Source: Massilibacteroides sp.
GTDB taxonomy: Bacteria; Bacteroidota; Bacteroidia; Bacteroidales; Tannerellaceae
Direction of reading: 5' to 3'
Length of the DNA stretch: 49,992 nt
NCBI RefSeq assembly: GCF_028705895.1
Contig: NZ_JAQWCQ010000023.1
Coordinates: 1 to 49,992, forward strand
The position numbers were made by a program, and so were the translations under genes. The notes beneath the pieces are model-generated. The model worked only from the letters and a program-made list of their open reading frames with translations, was not told the origin of the DNA and ran no database searches. Of the stretch, positions 40,503 to 49,031 are shown in pieces. Each line of letters starts with the position of its first letter. Position 1 is the stretch's first letter.

Positions 40503-41147
40503 ATGAAAGAACACCCCATATTGTTCAGTACACCAATGGTAAAGGGCTTATTAAACGACACCAAAACCATGACACGCCGCGTTACCGGCTTAGATAAAAT
40601 AAACAAAAACCCGGATGATTACTACTTTCAATCACTTGTACTTCACTCAACAGGTCGTTACACTTTTGCACCTATGGTTAACTTTAGCCCAGCAAACGAA
40701 GATATTATCGAAGTAAAATGCCGATACGGAAAGCCGGGTGATCTCCTTTGGGTGAGAGAAACCTGGACAGAAGTTATGATTCAAGATGAAGAAGGATATT
40801 TCAATGTTTATAAAGCCGATGGTAACGACTGGGCAGCGCCATGGACTCCATCCATCCACATGCCAAAAGCCGCTGCACGCATATGGCTGCGCGTAACTGA
40901 TATACGTATTGAGCGGCTGCGCGACATCACCGAAGAAGATGCAAAAGCTGAAGGTGCCGAATATCAACTTTGGAGAGGTGTAATCGAAGACACACAATCC
41001 TACCGCAATGGCTTCACATCCATTTGGCTCAACATCAATGGCGATGCTTCCTGGAACAAAAACCCATGGGTGTGGGTAGTTAGCTTTGAAGTATTAAGTA
41101 AAACCGGCAAACCGGTAGAATTGGAACCAATCACCAATCACCAATAA
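40503..41147 (+). CDS. ASCH-like phage protein
   Basis: 214 residues. KEHPILFSTPMVKGLLNDTK, TMTRRV, GDLLWVRETW and SIHMPKAAARIWLRVTDIR are the hallmark series of a widespread phage protein family with an ASCH/PUA-like fold. The fold suggests RNA or modified-nucleotide binding. Exact role unknown. Early operon. Confidence 0.78.
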   Translation: MKEHPILFSTPMVKGLLNDTKTMTRRVTGLDKINKNPDDYYFQSLVLHSTGRYTFAPMVNFSPANEDIIEVKCRYGKPGDLLWVRETWTEVMIQDEEGYFNVYKADGNDWAAPWTPSIHMPKAAARIWLRVTDIRIERLRDITEEDAKAEGAEYQLWRGVIEDTQSYRNGFTSIWLNINGDASWNKNPWVWVVSFEVLSKTGKPVELEPITNHQ

Positions 41148-41163
41148 CTAATAACCAAAAGCC

Positions 41164-41352
41164 ATGACCCCTCTCCCAACCGAAAGAGCCGCTTACCAAA
41201 AAGTGATAAGAACTTTAAAAAGCTGCCAGACCTTAGCACAGCACAGAGTAGCCATAAACCTCATGAAACAATACTTCAGAATTTGGCCACTAAATAAAAA
41301 GAATCGAAAACTGCTGCTTTTTCAAAAAGTATATTTCAAAAGGCTGTTATAA
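41164..41352 (+). CDS. Small basic hypothetical protein
   Basis: 62 residues, highly basic C-terminus (KKNRKLLLFQKVYFKRLL); possible nucleic-acid binding. No family recognised. Confidence 0.5.
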   Translation: MTPLPTERAAYQKVIRTLKSCQTLAQHRVAINLMKQYFRIWPLNKKNRKLLLFQKVYFKRLL

Positions 41353-41436
41353 ATCACAAACAAAAAATACATAAACCCTAATTTAATTTTCATCAAAAAA
41401 CTAAAACAAGCACATCAATCAAAAAAAACTCAACAA

Positions 41437-41805
41437 ATGAAAAAAGACACCATCATTTCCGGACCAAAAGCAAGTGGCAAAAACTGGATTAGCAAAGCCA
41501 TTGAAATTACACATAAAAATTTAATAAGAACATCCGCAAAGGAAGTTTTGCACAAAATAGACAACGGCTTCCCAAGTAACATCACTGATCAATACTCCCT
41601 GATGGTGATAAATGAAGCCACAAAAGAAGATATTTTAATTATTGAAGATTTTTTTAACGGTTTAGCTGGCTTTGATATTTCGACTGAATCTGCTAAAGCA
41701 ATAAAGTATATAAATATTGTCTATTTAACAAAAGACAATATTTCCAGTTCTGATCCATTGTTCACGCATTTACATGTCATTAATTGCCGTAACGCTTATA
41801 TTTAA
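41437..41805 (+). CDS. Small P-loop protein
   Basis: 122 residues. Walker A-like GPKASGKN (residues 9-16) at the N-terminus, an acidic LMVINEAT strand that may serve as Walker B, and LLTKDN-like strand later. Short for an AAA+ or helicase protein. It could be an ATPase fragment or an accessory to the primase-helicase two genes downstream, whose Walker A (GPKGTGKS) is similar. Confidence 0.55.
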   Translation: MKKDTIISGPKASGKNWISKAIEITHKNLIRTSAKEVLHKIDNGFPSNITDQYSLMVINEATKEDILIIEDFFNGLAGFDISTESAKAIKYINIVYLTKDNISSSDPLFTHLHVINCRNAYI

Positions 41806-41827
41806 TATAACCCTCAAATACTCTGCA

Positions 41828-42241
41828 ATGAAATACAAAATAACCACCAACAACCCAGAAGACATTAGCAATTTTATTGCAAATGCGCACACTCAGTTAA
41901 TATCCTATCAAATGATTCAAGATAGATCGAAACTATTCGACCTTTATTTTGAAACAGACCTTGCCTTGGATGAAATAGAGTTAACCATTAACGATGTTAA
42001 GCGGGCCCACTTACCGCCAATACCCATCTTACAACTTATAGAAACAAACAAAGTTAGTATTGGCGAAGCCGTAAAACTTAGACTTGCGCTTACAAGCAAC
42101 ATAAGAACTTTACTTTGCACTTTTTGCGAAGAAACAGGATTACGGATTGAAACAATCCAAATTAACGCATCTTACGATCAAGTAAAATATATACCGAAAG
42201 GTAGATACAACATAGATGTAAATATCAAAAACCCGTTTTAA
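41828..42241 (+). CDS. Hypothetical protein
   Basis: 137 residues from ATG 41828, not recognised; helical N-terminus and C-terminal strands. It is followed by a G-poor leader with repeated AATCACCAAT before the primase gene. Confidence 0.55.
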   Translation: MKYKITTNNPEDISNFIANAHTQLISYQMIQDRSKLFDLYFETDLALDEIELTINDVKRAHLPPIPILQLIETNKVSIGEAVKLRLALTSNIRTLLCTFCEETGLRIETIQINASYDQVKYIPKGRYNIDVNIKNPF

Positions 42242-42301
42242 TCTACTACAATTATCACTAATAGCCAATCACCAATTACCAATAACTAATCACCACTCAA
42301 A

Positions 42302-45300
42302 ATGATCCCTCACTCAACTATTGATAAAATAATACAAAGCATCCGTATCGAAGAAGTTATCGGTGAAACCGTAAAACTAAAACCGGCCGGAAGCATACTC
42401 AAAGGATTGTGCCCATTTCACAACGAAAAAACACCCAGCTTTACCGTATCGCCCCACAAGGGAATATGGCACTGTTACGGGTGCAGCACCGGTGGAGACG
42501 TCATTGCCTTTGTAATGAGGGACAAAGGCATGACTTTCCCCGAAGCTGCTAAATTCCTGGCCACAAAAGCCAACATCCAAATACAGGAAACAGCACCAGA
42601 CCCCGATGCCGATAAAAAAGCAGCCATGCGCGAACAGCTCTTTGCCGTTAATGAATTTGCAGCCGCCTACTATCAACAGCAGCTTCAGCAAACTGCCCCC
42701 AGGCTCAAAGAAGCCACCGACCGTTTCGGCACCGATAACATAAGCCTGTGGCGACTTGGTTTTGCGCCAGATGGCTGGGCAAACTTCTACCAACATGCCA
42801 GGGCAGCCGGTTACCTCGAAGAGTTTCTGCTCACCTCAGGGCTGATCAAACAGTCAGAAAAGAACAACAAAATATACGACTACTTCCGCAACCGCCTTAT
42901 GTTTCCGGTATTCAACAAAACAGGACGCATCACCGGATTCAGTGCCAGGCAGGTTGACAACGATAAAGACAATGCCAAATACATAAACAGCCCCGAAACC
43001 GCTGTTTACCTGAAATCCTACCAACTATACGGCATACACCTTGCCGCGCGCGCAATGCGTAACGATGGCGCCGTACTGGTAGAAGGCAACCCCGACGCCA
43101 TACGCATGCACCAGGTAGGCGCCGATTCAACCGTAGCACCCTGCGGCACTGCCGTAACCGAAGAGCAACTAAAAATCATAAAGCAGCTCACCAACAGCAT
43201 CACAATCATAACTGATGGCGATGCTGCCGGACAAAAATCAATGAACCGCACCGGGCGCATGGCTGTGGAAATGGGACTAATGACCTACTGTGCCGTGCTT
43301 CCCGAAAAAGAGGATCCCGACACCTTTTTCACCACAGAGGAGCAATACAAAGAATGGATAGCCACCAACCGCCAGGACTGGATATTGCTGCGCGCGAAAG
43401 CACTGCTCGAAAAAATAGGCCACGACCCCGGACGTAAAAATGAAGCCATTAAAGAATTATGCGGTTTCATACAGCAATACGACGAACCCACCCGCAAAAT
43501 CTACATTGATGCAATGGTTACGGCCCATAAAGTGAAGGCCAAGCTGTTCACCGACCGCCTCAAAGACCTCGATCAAAACAACATCATCATCGAAAAAGAC
43601 GACAGCCTCCCTTCGGGCGTCGATGCACGCGACTTTGAACGATGGGGATTCTACGAACACCACAACAGCTACTTCATGCGCACCAAAAACGATGTCGAAG
43701 AAGTATCTAACTTTGTTATGAATCCCGTTTTCCACATCGAAGGGCAAGATAGCCGTCGGGTGTACGACGTCGTTAACTTCCGTGGATTTAGAGTAGTCGT
43801 TGACCTCGATATGCAGGAAATGACCTCAATTCAGGCTTTCCGCCGAAACATAGAAGGCCGGGGTAACTTTATCTTTTCTGGCACCGATGCACAATTCACC
43901 CGTATCAAAGCCAAACTATACGAACAAACGCGAACATGCTCCGAAATTCGCGTGCTCGGTTGGCAAAAAGAAGGTTTTTTCGCCTGGAGCAACGGAATAA
44001 CTACCGAGGATGGATTTCATGAAATTGATGAATACGGCATTGTAGAATTCAACAAAATAAACTACTTTATACCGGCTTTCTCTTCTATCCACATCAACGA
44101 TAAATCCCTGTTCATTGGCGAAAGAAAATTCCAGTACAAGCAGCGCGACATTACTATGCTTCAGTGGTCCGAACTGTTTACAAATGTATTCGGCAGCAAT
44201 GCACGCGTGGGAATATGCTTCTGGATTGCAACCATATTCAGAGATTACATCCTTTTCCTCAATAAAAACTTCCCAATTTTAAACCTTTTTGGCCCAAAAG
44301 GTACAGGTAAAAGCCAAATGGCCATGAGCATGAGCTGCCTGTTCGGCGAACAACAAACCCCTTACAACATCCACAACGGTACCAAAGCCGGGCTGGCAGA
44401 ACACATGCAACAATTCAGCAACGCATTTGCATGGGTCGATGAATACAAAAATAACATTGATTATGCCCTGATAGAAACCCTTAAATCTATATACGATGCC
44501 ATTGGGCGTAACCGCCTCAACGTTGACAAACGTAAAGAAACTACACTTGTAAACGCCGCACTACTGCTCACCGGTCAGGAAATGCCTACTGCCGACGTTG
44601 CACTCTTTACCCGCCTCCTGTTCCTGCAATTCCACAAAGCCGAATACACCGATGCCGAAAAAAAACTATACGACAAACTCAAACAAATGGAGCGTGCCGG
44701 CCTTAGCCACCTCACTGCTGAAATACTCGCACACCGAAAATACTTTGAAAAAGAATTCTGGACCAACAGCGACTATGTAGTATCCGACATATCCGACGAG
44801 CTCCGCGACGATGCAATCGAAGACCGTATGCTCCGGTCATGGTGTACCGTGGCCGCTGCCTTGCGCACACTGCAAAACAAAGTGAACTTCGGCTTCGGTT
44901 ATGCCGACATACGCACAATCATCATAAATGGTATCAAACAACAAAACGAACAGGTAAGCAAATCAAACGAAATTGGACAATTCTGGGAAATGATAGAAGC
45001 CATGTACGATGAAAATATCCTCATTGACGGCTGGCACTTCCGGGTAACCTGGCTCGATAAGCTAAAAACCACCACAGGAAACCGCGAATTAGGCAGCGGG
45101 AAATACGTGCTCAGGCTTAAATTCTCAACCATCAGCAAGCTATACGCTGAAAACGCCAGGCGATCAGGTATAAAACCCCTGCCGGCTGACACATTGAGCT
45201 ATTACCTCAAAAACTCAAAACCATTCCTGGGCGTAAGCTCCAGCGTAAAATTCGTAAACAAAGAATACAAATCGGAAGAAGGCAAAGTAGTCGAATCAAA

Positions 45301-45505
45301 AACCATCACCAGCGCCTACTGCTTCGACTACGAAGTACTCGGCATCAACCTAATGCGAGCCGTATTTGGCGACACACTGCCAAACGAACCCGACGACCAC
45401 GACGAACCCGACACAATAATAAATTACATGGACAAAGCCCGCGTAAACGGACAACAGGCTCAACCGAAAGCAGAACTAATCCCGGACGAAAAACTACCAT
45501 TTTAA
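42302..45505 (+). CDS. Primase-helicase fusion (DnaG-type CHC2/Toprim plus P-loop)
   Basis: 1067 residues. Domains in order: CHC2 zinc finger (C37, H40, C58, C61; CPFHNEKTPSF, WHCYGC), primase core, Toprim (LVEGNPDA near 259-266 and ITDGDAAGQ near 302), a linker, then an ATPase with Walker A GPKGTGKS (664-671). The C-terminal part resembles D5/DUF927-type replicative helicases. One protein thus primes and unwinds. The acidic tail ends DEKLPF, similar to an SSB-type interaction tip. Last gene of the replication operon; supports autonomous theta or rolling replication initiated from the nearby repeat region. Confidence 0.85.
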   Translation: MIPHSTIDKIIQSIRIEEVIGETVKLKPAGSILKGLCPFHNEKTPSFTVSPHKGIWHCYGCSTGGDVIAFVMRDKGMTFPEAAKFLATKANIQIQETAPDPDADKKAAMREQLFAVNEFAAAYYQQQLQQTAPRLKEATDRFGTDNISLWRLGFAPDGWANFYQHARAAGYLEEFLLTSGLIKQSEKNNKIYDYFRNRLMFPVFNKTGRITGFSARQVDNDKDNAKYINSPETAVYLKSYQLYGIHLAARAMRNDGAVLVEGNPDAIRMHQVGADSTVAPCGTAVTEEQLKIIKQLTNSITIITDGDAAGQKSMNRTGRMAVEMGLMTYCAVLPEKEDPDTFFTTEEQYKEWIATNRQDWILLRAKALLEKIGHDPGRKNEAIKELCGFIQQYDEPTRKIYIDAMVTAHKVKAKLFTDRLKDLDQNNIIIEKDDSLPSGVDARDFERWGFYEHHNSYFMRTKNDVEEVSNFVMNPVFHIEGQDSRRVYDVVNFRGFRVVVDLDMQEMTSIQAFRRNIEGRGNFIFSGTDAQFTRIKAKLYEQTRTCSEIRVLGWQKEGFFAWSNGITTEDGFHEIDEYGIVEFNKINYFIPAFSSIHINDKSLFIGERKFQYKQRDITMLQWSELFTNVFGSNARVGICFWIATIFRDYILFLNKNFPILNLFGPKGTGKSQMAMSMSCLFGEQQTPYNIHNGTKAGLAEHMQQFSNAFAWVDEYKNNIDYALIETLKSIYDAIGRNRLNVDKRKETTLVNAALLLTGQEMPTADVALFTRLLFLQFHKAEYTDAEKKLYDKLKQMERAGLSHLTAEILAHRKYFEKEFWTNSDYVVSDISDELRDDAIEDRMLRSWCTVAAALRTLQNKVNFGFGYADIRTIIINGIKQQNEQVSKSNEIGQFWEMIEAMYDENILIDGWHFRVTWLDKLKTTTGNRELGSGKYVLRLKFSTISKLYAENARRSGIKPLPADTLSYYLKNSKPFLGVSSSVKFVNKEYKSEEGKVVESKTITSAYCFDYEVLGINLMRAVFGDTLPNEPDDHDEPDTIINYMDKARVNGQQAQPKAELIPDEKLPF

Positions 45506-45519
45506 AAAACCTTAAAAAA

Positions 45520-45705
45520 ATGAAATTACAATTCTTAACAATCGAAATTGATGGTAAATGCTTTGACTTACCAAAAGATATGCAGATACCAGAAAGAGGC
45601 GACACTGTATTTATTGAAGGTAAAACAGGTGTAGTTAAAAAAAAGAACTACCATATTGTTGATGGTAAAGTTCACATGATTAGCATATTCGCTACGAAAG
45701 TGTAG
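45520..45705 (+). CDS. Cassette gene: small hypothetical protein
   Basis: 61 residues, beta-rich (TVFIEGKTGVVKKKNYHIVD), not recognised; first gene of the array, closed by attC-like element E2 15 bases after its stop. AT-rich compared with the primase gene. Confidence 0.55.
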   Translation: MKLQFLTIEIDGKCFDLPKDMQIPERGDTVFIEGKTGVVKKKNYHIVDGKVHMISIFATKV

Positions 45706-45719
45706 CTATGGTGCACTAC

Positions 45720-45812
45720 AACGGATTGGCGGTATGGTTTTGTAAGCCTGCCACACCGCTTCAATCCGACCACAAACTCTCAAAGGCTTATAAACTATAC
45801 CGCCTGTTATAT
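45720..45812 (+). repeat. attC-like element E2
   Basis: AACGG (45720) then GGCGGTATGGTT (45728-45739) pairing AACTATACCGCC (45793-45804), followed by TGTTAT with GTT at 45806-45808. AAGCCT/AGGCTT pair inside the loop. Confidence 0.65.
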
Positions 45813-45838
45813 GCTGGGCGGTATATAAACGAGAAATT

Positions 45839-46057
45839 ATGTTTAAAAACGGAAACCAAACGCCCGCTTATGGAAACGAAAAGAGGGCAAGTGATGTGAT
45901 AATTGAATTGCAAAACAAGAATGCCACATTAAGACTGGCACTTGGTAAACTGCTGAAACTTTGTGAAAACACCAAAATGCAAGACCAAAGCGAAACTTGG
46001 TGGCATATGATGGGCGTGGCTAAAGAAGCGATGAATGATACTGACCCGAATAAGTAG
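45839..46057 (+). CDS. Cassette gene: small helical protein
   Basis: 72 residues with a helix-rich leucine pattern (NATLRLALGKLLKLCENTK) and WWHMMGVAKEAM; not recognised. Between E2 and E3. Confidence 0.5.
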   Translation: MFKNGNQTPAYGNEKRASDVIIELQNKNATLRLALGKLLKLCENTKMQDQSETWWHMMGVAKEAMNDTDPNK

Positions 46058-46426
46058 CCTTGCATATAACGGTGAGGCTATGACCAGTTAAGGCTTTTCT
46101 AAAACTTCTAAAATAACAAAACAACAATGAGCAAAAAACAATACTTAGAACTATTAATCAAAACCTTTGGATTCGTACCTTATAAGGTTCAGAGCTACCG
46201 AACCAATGGATGTGATGATCAATTTCAGGTTGGAGTTGGATGGGAGGTTATCGTTCACGACCAATATGGAAAATTTGCATTTGAAATAATGACACCAGAG
46301 GGCTTCAACGATGCTGTAAGCGAAATAATTAAAAGATCAATTGAGGAGGGTGCATCACCAGGGTGCGTGTATTAAGTTTGAACGATCCCAACCATCTCGA
46401 AGCCTTAATTGGTTATAGCCTGTGTT
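46056..46426 (+). repeat. attC-like element E3 with a gene in its loop
   Basis: Left arm GAGGCTATGACCAGTTAAGG (46074-46093, preceded by AAC at 46068) pairs with AAGCCTTAATTGGTTATAGC (46400-46419, followed by GTT at 46424). The 249-bp gene at 46127 lies wholly in the loop. The 16 bases AGCCTTGCATATAACG at 46056 recur at 7103. Confidence 0.6.
46127..46375 (+). CDS. Cassette gene nested in element E3
   Basis: 82 residues, mixed alpha/beta (GFVPYKVQSYRTNGCDDQFQ), not recognised. Start ATG at 46127 lies 30 bases after the left arm, stop 24 bases before the right arm. Confidence 0.55.
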   Translation: MSKKQYLELLIKTFGFVPYKVQSYRTNGCDDQFQVGVGWEVIVHDQYGKFAFEIMTPEGFNDAVSEIIKRSIEEGASPGCVY

Positions 46427-46458
46427 GTGGCGGCGAAGCGCACGTTTTAATGCGCCAC

Positions 46459-46550
46459 AACGGTACTTTGCTATGTGTAGCACGGCATAGCAGACATTTT
46501 CAAGGTAGTACGGACTTTTAGAGCCGTGTTACATATAGCAAATGTTATGG
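46459..46550 (+). repeat. attC-like element E4
   Basis: AAC (46459) then TTTGCTATGTGTAGCACGGC (46467-46486) pairing GCCGTGTTACATATAGCAAA (46523-46542), followed by TGTTATGG with GTT at 46544-46546. TTGTGGCG after E3 and CGCCACAA before E4 are also inverted. No gene lies between E3 and E4. Confidence 0.68.
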
Positions 46551-46596
46551 TTTCGTGCTTTATTAATCAGATTGTTAAACTAATAATTATATCAAA

Positions 46597-46989
46597 ATGG
46601 AAACAAGAACAGTACAAATGACAGTTGCAAAATGCGAAGATTCGGAACTTGATAATGTAAGAACATACTTACAAGAACTTGAACAGGTTCTAAAAGATAA
46701 TGAATGCTACGATGAAGAAGATTCAGACGTAAATAAAGAAATTGCGGACGTTGCAAGGAAATACCCTGATAGGGCTTTTATTGTTCCTTTAAATTTAGGA
46801 ATACTGCTTGATAATTATCAGGACAAAGATTCAGATATTTTGCAACATCCGAAATGGATTAAAGATATGTTTTCAGTACTTCAAGAAATTGATACATATC
46901 TATCTGATAATCCAAAAAACTATGTTGGTAGTGGCTCTATTTTGCACACTAAAATCAAAGAATTACTATCGGACGATGATGCTTCTTAG
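46597..46989 (+). CDS. Cassette gene: hypothetical acidic protein
   Basis: 130 residues, acidic (NVRTYLQELEQVLKDNECYD), not recognised; ends 10 bases before element E5. Confidence 0.55.
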   Translation: METRTVQMTVAKCEDSELDNVRTYLQELEQVLKDNECYDEEDSDVNKEIADVARKYPDRAFIVPLNLGILLDNYQDKDSDILQHPKWIKDMFSVLQEIDTYLSDNPKNYVGSGSILHTKIKELLSDDDAS

Positions 46990-46999
46990 CATGAACCAT

Positions 47000-47093
47000 A
47001 ACGGAATGGCGGTATGGTTAGTAAAGCCACCCATACTGCAACCTATGAAACACAAACTTTAATTGGCTTTATTAACTATGACCGCTTGTTAGC
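47000..47093 (+). repeat. attC-like element E5
   Basis: AAC (47000) then GGCGGTATGGTTAGTAAAGC (47008-47027) pairing GCTTTATTAACTATGACCGC (47066-47085), followed by TTGTTAGCG with GTT at 47088-47090. The left arm is nearly the same as in E2. Confidence 0.68.
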
Positions 47094-47127
47094 GTTTCGT
47101 TTTTGAGCGTGGGCGGTGCAAAACAAA

Positions 47128-47340
47128 ATGAAAATGGATTACTTAATACACAGCAATACAAAATGGGTTGATACTGGCATAAAGTGCCAAAGATGTGAAC
47201 ATAGAATATTGAGAGAAACATATAAGAATGGAAAATCAACAGACCATTTTGCGTGTGAAAGGATGGGATGCACATGGACTAACTATCATAGCAATAAAAT
47301 GCAATTGATTGAACAGGATTCAGTGCGGGTTGGCAAATGA
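47128..47340 (+). CDS. Cassette gene: small zinc-ribbon-like protein
   Basis: 70 residues from ATG 47128. CQRC (about 20-23) and CERMGC (about 42-47) form a possible zinc ribbon; basic. Ends directly before element E6. Confidence 0.55.
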   Translation: MKMDYLIHSNTKWVDTGIKCQRCEHRILRETYKNGKSTDHFACERMGCTWTNYHSNKMQLIEQDSVRVGK

Positions 47341-47345
47341 ACGCT

Positions 47346-47403
47346 AACGGGATGCAGCTATGAGCAGTATCCCGAAGGGTATTGCTTATAGGTGCTGTTG
47401 TGT
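47346..47403 (+). repeat. attC-like element E6
   Basis: TAACGGGATGCAGCTATGAG (47345-47364) with stem GGGATGCAGCTATGAGCA pairing a right arm GGGTATTGCTTATAGGTGC (47377-47395), then TGTTG with GTT at 47397-47399. The shortest and most compact of the set, near typical attC size. Confidence 0.68.
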
Positions 47404-47438
47404 GTCTGGTGCGGTTTAATAGAAATAAAGTTTGAATT

Positions 47439-48293
47439 ATGGATAAAGGTAGTTTTAATAATTTTTTGAGCGGGGGCAAATCCTTTCGGGTTGCTTGGTG
47501 GAGTGCTGGTGTTACTTCCGCTGTGGCTTGCAAAATGGCTCTGGAAATGTATGATGATGTAGAACTATTCTATATTCATATTGATTCAGCACACCCAGAC
47601 AATGAGCGTTTTAAAAATGACTGTGAAAAATGGTACGGCAAGAAAATACACGTGTTGAAAAGCCGTGATTTTAAAGACCAATATGAAGTAATTGAAAAGA
47701 CTGGCGCAGTAAATACACCAATGGGCGCACCTTGTACGCTGAAATTAAAAAAAGATGTTCGCTTTGAATTAGAACGACAATTTCAAATTGACTTGTTTAA
47801 TGAAGTTCAAATACTTAATCAAATTTGGGGTTTTGAATATGAATTGAGGCAAGTAAACAGGGCAATCAGATTTGGTCAACAATACCCAAATACAAAGCCA
47901 TTATTTCCATTAATTGAAAAAGGTATTGATAAAGACCAATGCGCAGGAATGTTGATAAATGCAGGAATTGACTTGCCTATAATGTATATTCTTGGATTCA
48001 ATAATAATAACTGCATTGGATGCGTGAAAGGCGGTAAAGGCTATTGGAATTTGATTAGGGTTCATTTTCCTGATGATTTCTGGAAGATGGCAAGACTCGA
48101 AAGGAAAGTAGGGTATTCCTGCATAAACGGTACTTTCTTGGATGAATTAGACCCGAATGCAGGAAGAATGAGTAAAGAAGTGATGCCTAATTGTGGTATT
48201 ATTTGCGAAGTAGAATTAGCAGACCTACCAGATAAATCTTTGGAAGATGTTTTGGAAGGAAGAAAAACAATATATGAAGCGATTGCGGCTTAA
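47439..48293 (+). CDS. CysH-like (PAPS-reductase family) protein
   Basis: 284 residues. PP-loop-like ATP site VAWWSAGVTSAVA (residues about 18-30, a variant of SGGxDS), PMGAPCTLKLKK, NNNCIGCVKGG and NCGIICEVEL as Cys-containing late motifs. This matches phage-type PAPS-reductase/N-type ATP pyrophosphatase proteins. CysH-like genes are a known companion of type IV-B CRISPR loci; here it is about 8.9 kb from csf1 around the circle, within the cassette array, so a link is only possible. Alternatives: sulfur metabolism or phosphorothioation-type chemistry. Confidence 0.75.
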   Translation: MDKGSFNNFLSGGKSFRVAWWSAGVTSAVACKMALEMYDDVELFYIHIDSAHPDNERFKNDCEKWYGKKIHVLKSRDFKDQYEVIEKTGAVNTPMGAPCTLKLKKDVRFELERQFQIDLFNEVQILNQIWGFEYELRQVNRAIRFGQQYPNTKPLFPLIEKGIDKDQCAGMLINAGIDLPIMYILGFNNNNCIGCVKGGKGYWNLIRVHFPDDFWKMARLERKVGYSCINGTFLDELDPNAGRMSKEVMPNCGIICEVELADLPDKSLEDVLEGRKTIYEAIAA

Positions 48294-48401
48294 ACCCAAT
48301 TGCGCCTTAGCGCAAAAGAGCGTGGGGAAAAAAATTATTAAAACGGGTAAGTAGCGATGAACTTTCAATTTAGCAGTATCGTAGCACTTGCACACAACTA
48401 C

Positions 48402-48471
48402 TGATATATACACCTTTTTAATACAAAGGTGCATATATACGCAAACAATATACCGATATACACACCTTTTG
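48402..48471. repeat. Inverted and direct ATATACACCTTT repeats
   Basis: TATATACACCTTT pairs with AAAGGTGCATATATA around 48404-48439, with a third copy GATATACACACCTTTT at 48455-48470. Lies in the 202-base gap before the 48496 gene. Operator or replication-protein sites. Confidence 0.5.
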
Positions 48472-48495
48472 AGGTAAACATATTTAACAAATCAA

Positions 48496-48795
48496 ATGGA
48501 AGATTCCCCAACTTACGGCACCCCAACACTGATAACAAACCGCTTAGCCGATTCAATCCTCAAAAAGCATGAGGACGAAAACGAATACCACCTCCATAGG
48601 CTTGACCGCAGATGGGTAATTGAAGCAATGGAAGAGTACGCCAGCCAAAGCCACAAAAAAGAGCTGCTGCAGGCTTACATCCAGGGCAAAAGAGACGAAC
48701 CTGTCTGGAGTGTGAAATGGGAAGACCTCCCATTTATTGGAAAATACCGAAGAATAAAACGATTCCTAAAATGGTACAAATGTTATGAGATATAA
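48496..48795 (+). CDS. Hypothetical protein
   Basis: 99 residues, charged, with a helical centre (DRRWVIEAMEEYASQSHKKE) and a basic C-terminus; not recognised. Between two repeat clusters. Confidence 0.55.
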   Translation: MEDSPTYGTPTLITNRLADSILKKHEDENEYHLHRLDRRWVIEAMEEYASQSHKKELLQAYIQGKRDEPVWSVKWEDLPFIGKYRRIKRFLKWYKCYEI

Positions 48796-48870
48796 TCATT
48801 GGAACATGGTATCAATTTATGGTAAAGCCAACTGAAAATGGATTTTTCATACATGGAACTTATGTTTTTA

Positions 48871-48960
48871 TGTAAATACTGTAAACACTGTAAACCCAAA
48901 AGCCTATTTAATTAATATACAACACTTTACAGGTTTACAGTCAGTTTACATAGTTTACAG
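48871..48960. repeat. TGTAAAC/GTTTACA iteron-like cluster
   Basis: Three TGTAAA copies (near 48871, 48880, 48889) face four TTTACA copies (near 48926-48958) across an AT-rich centre. A TAnnTTTG box (TACATTTG, 48968-48975) follows, so it may be an operator array for the 49032 gene or a replication origin. Confidence 0.55.
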
Positions 48961-48967
48961 GATTGTG

Positions 48968-48975
48968 TACATTTG
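48968..48975 (+). promoter_or_regulatory. Promoter -7 box for the 49032 gene
   Basis: TACATTTG with TTTA 19 bases upstream, embedded at the end of the iteron cluster. Confidence 0.5.
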
Positions 48976-49031
48976 AACAGCGGTATGAAGCGTGCCGGTT
49001 TAGAACGCTTCAACACTTTAAATTTACGAAT

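Noticed and set aside
48371-48960. Possible CRISPR array from short repeats
   Set aside because: Repeat units are 6-13 bp, in both orientations, without 30-40 bp unique spacers. No array was seen anywhere in the window.
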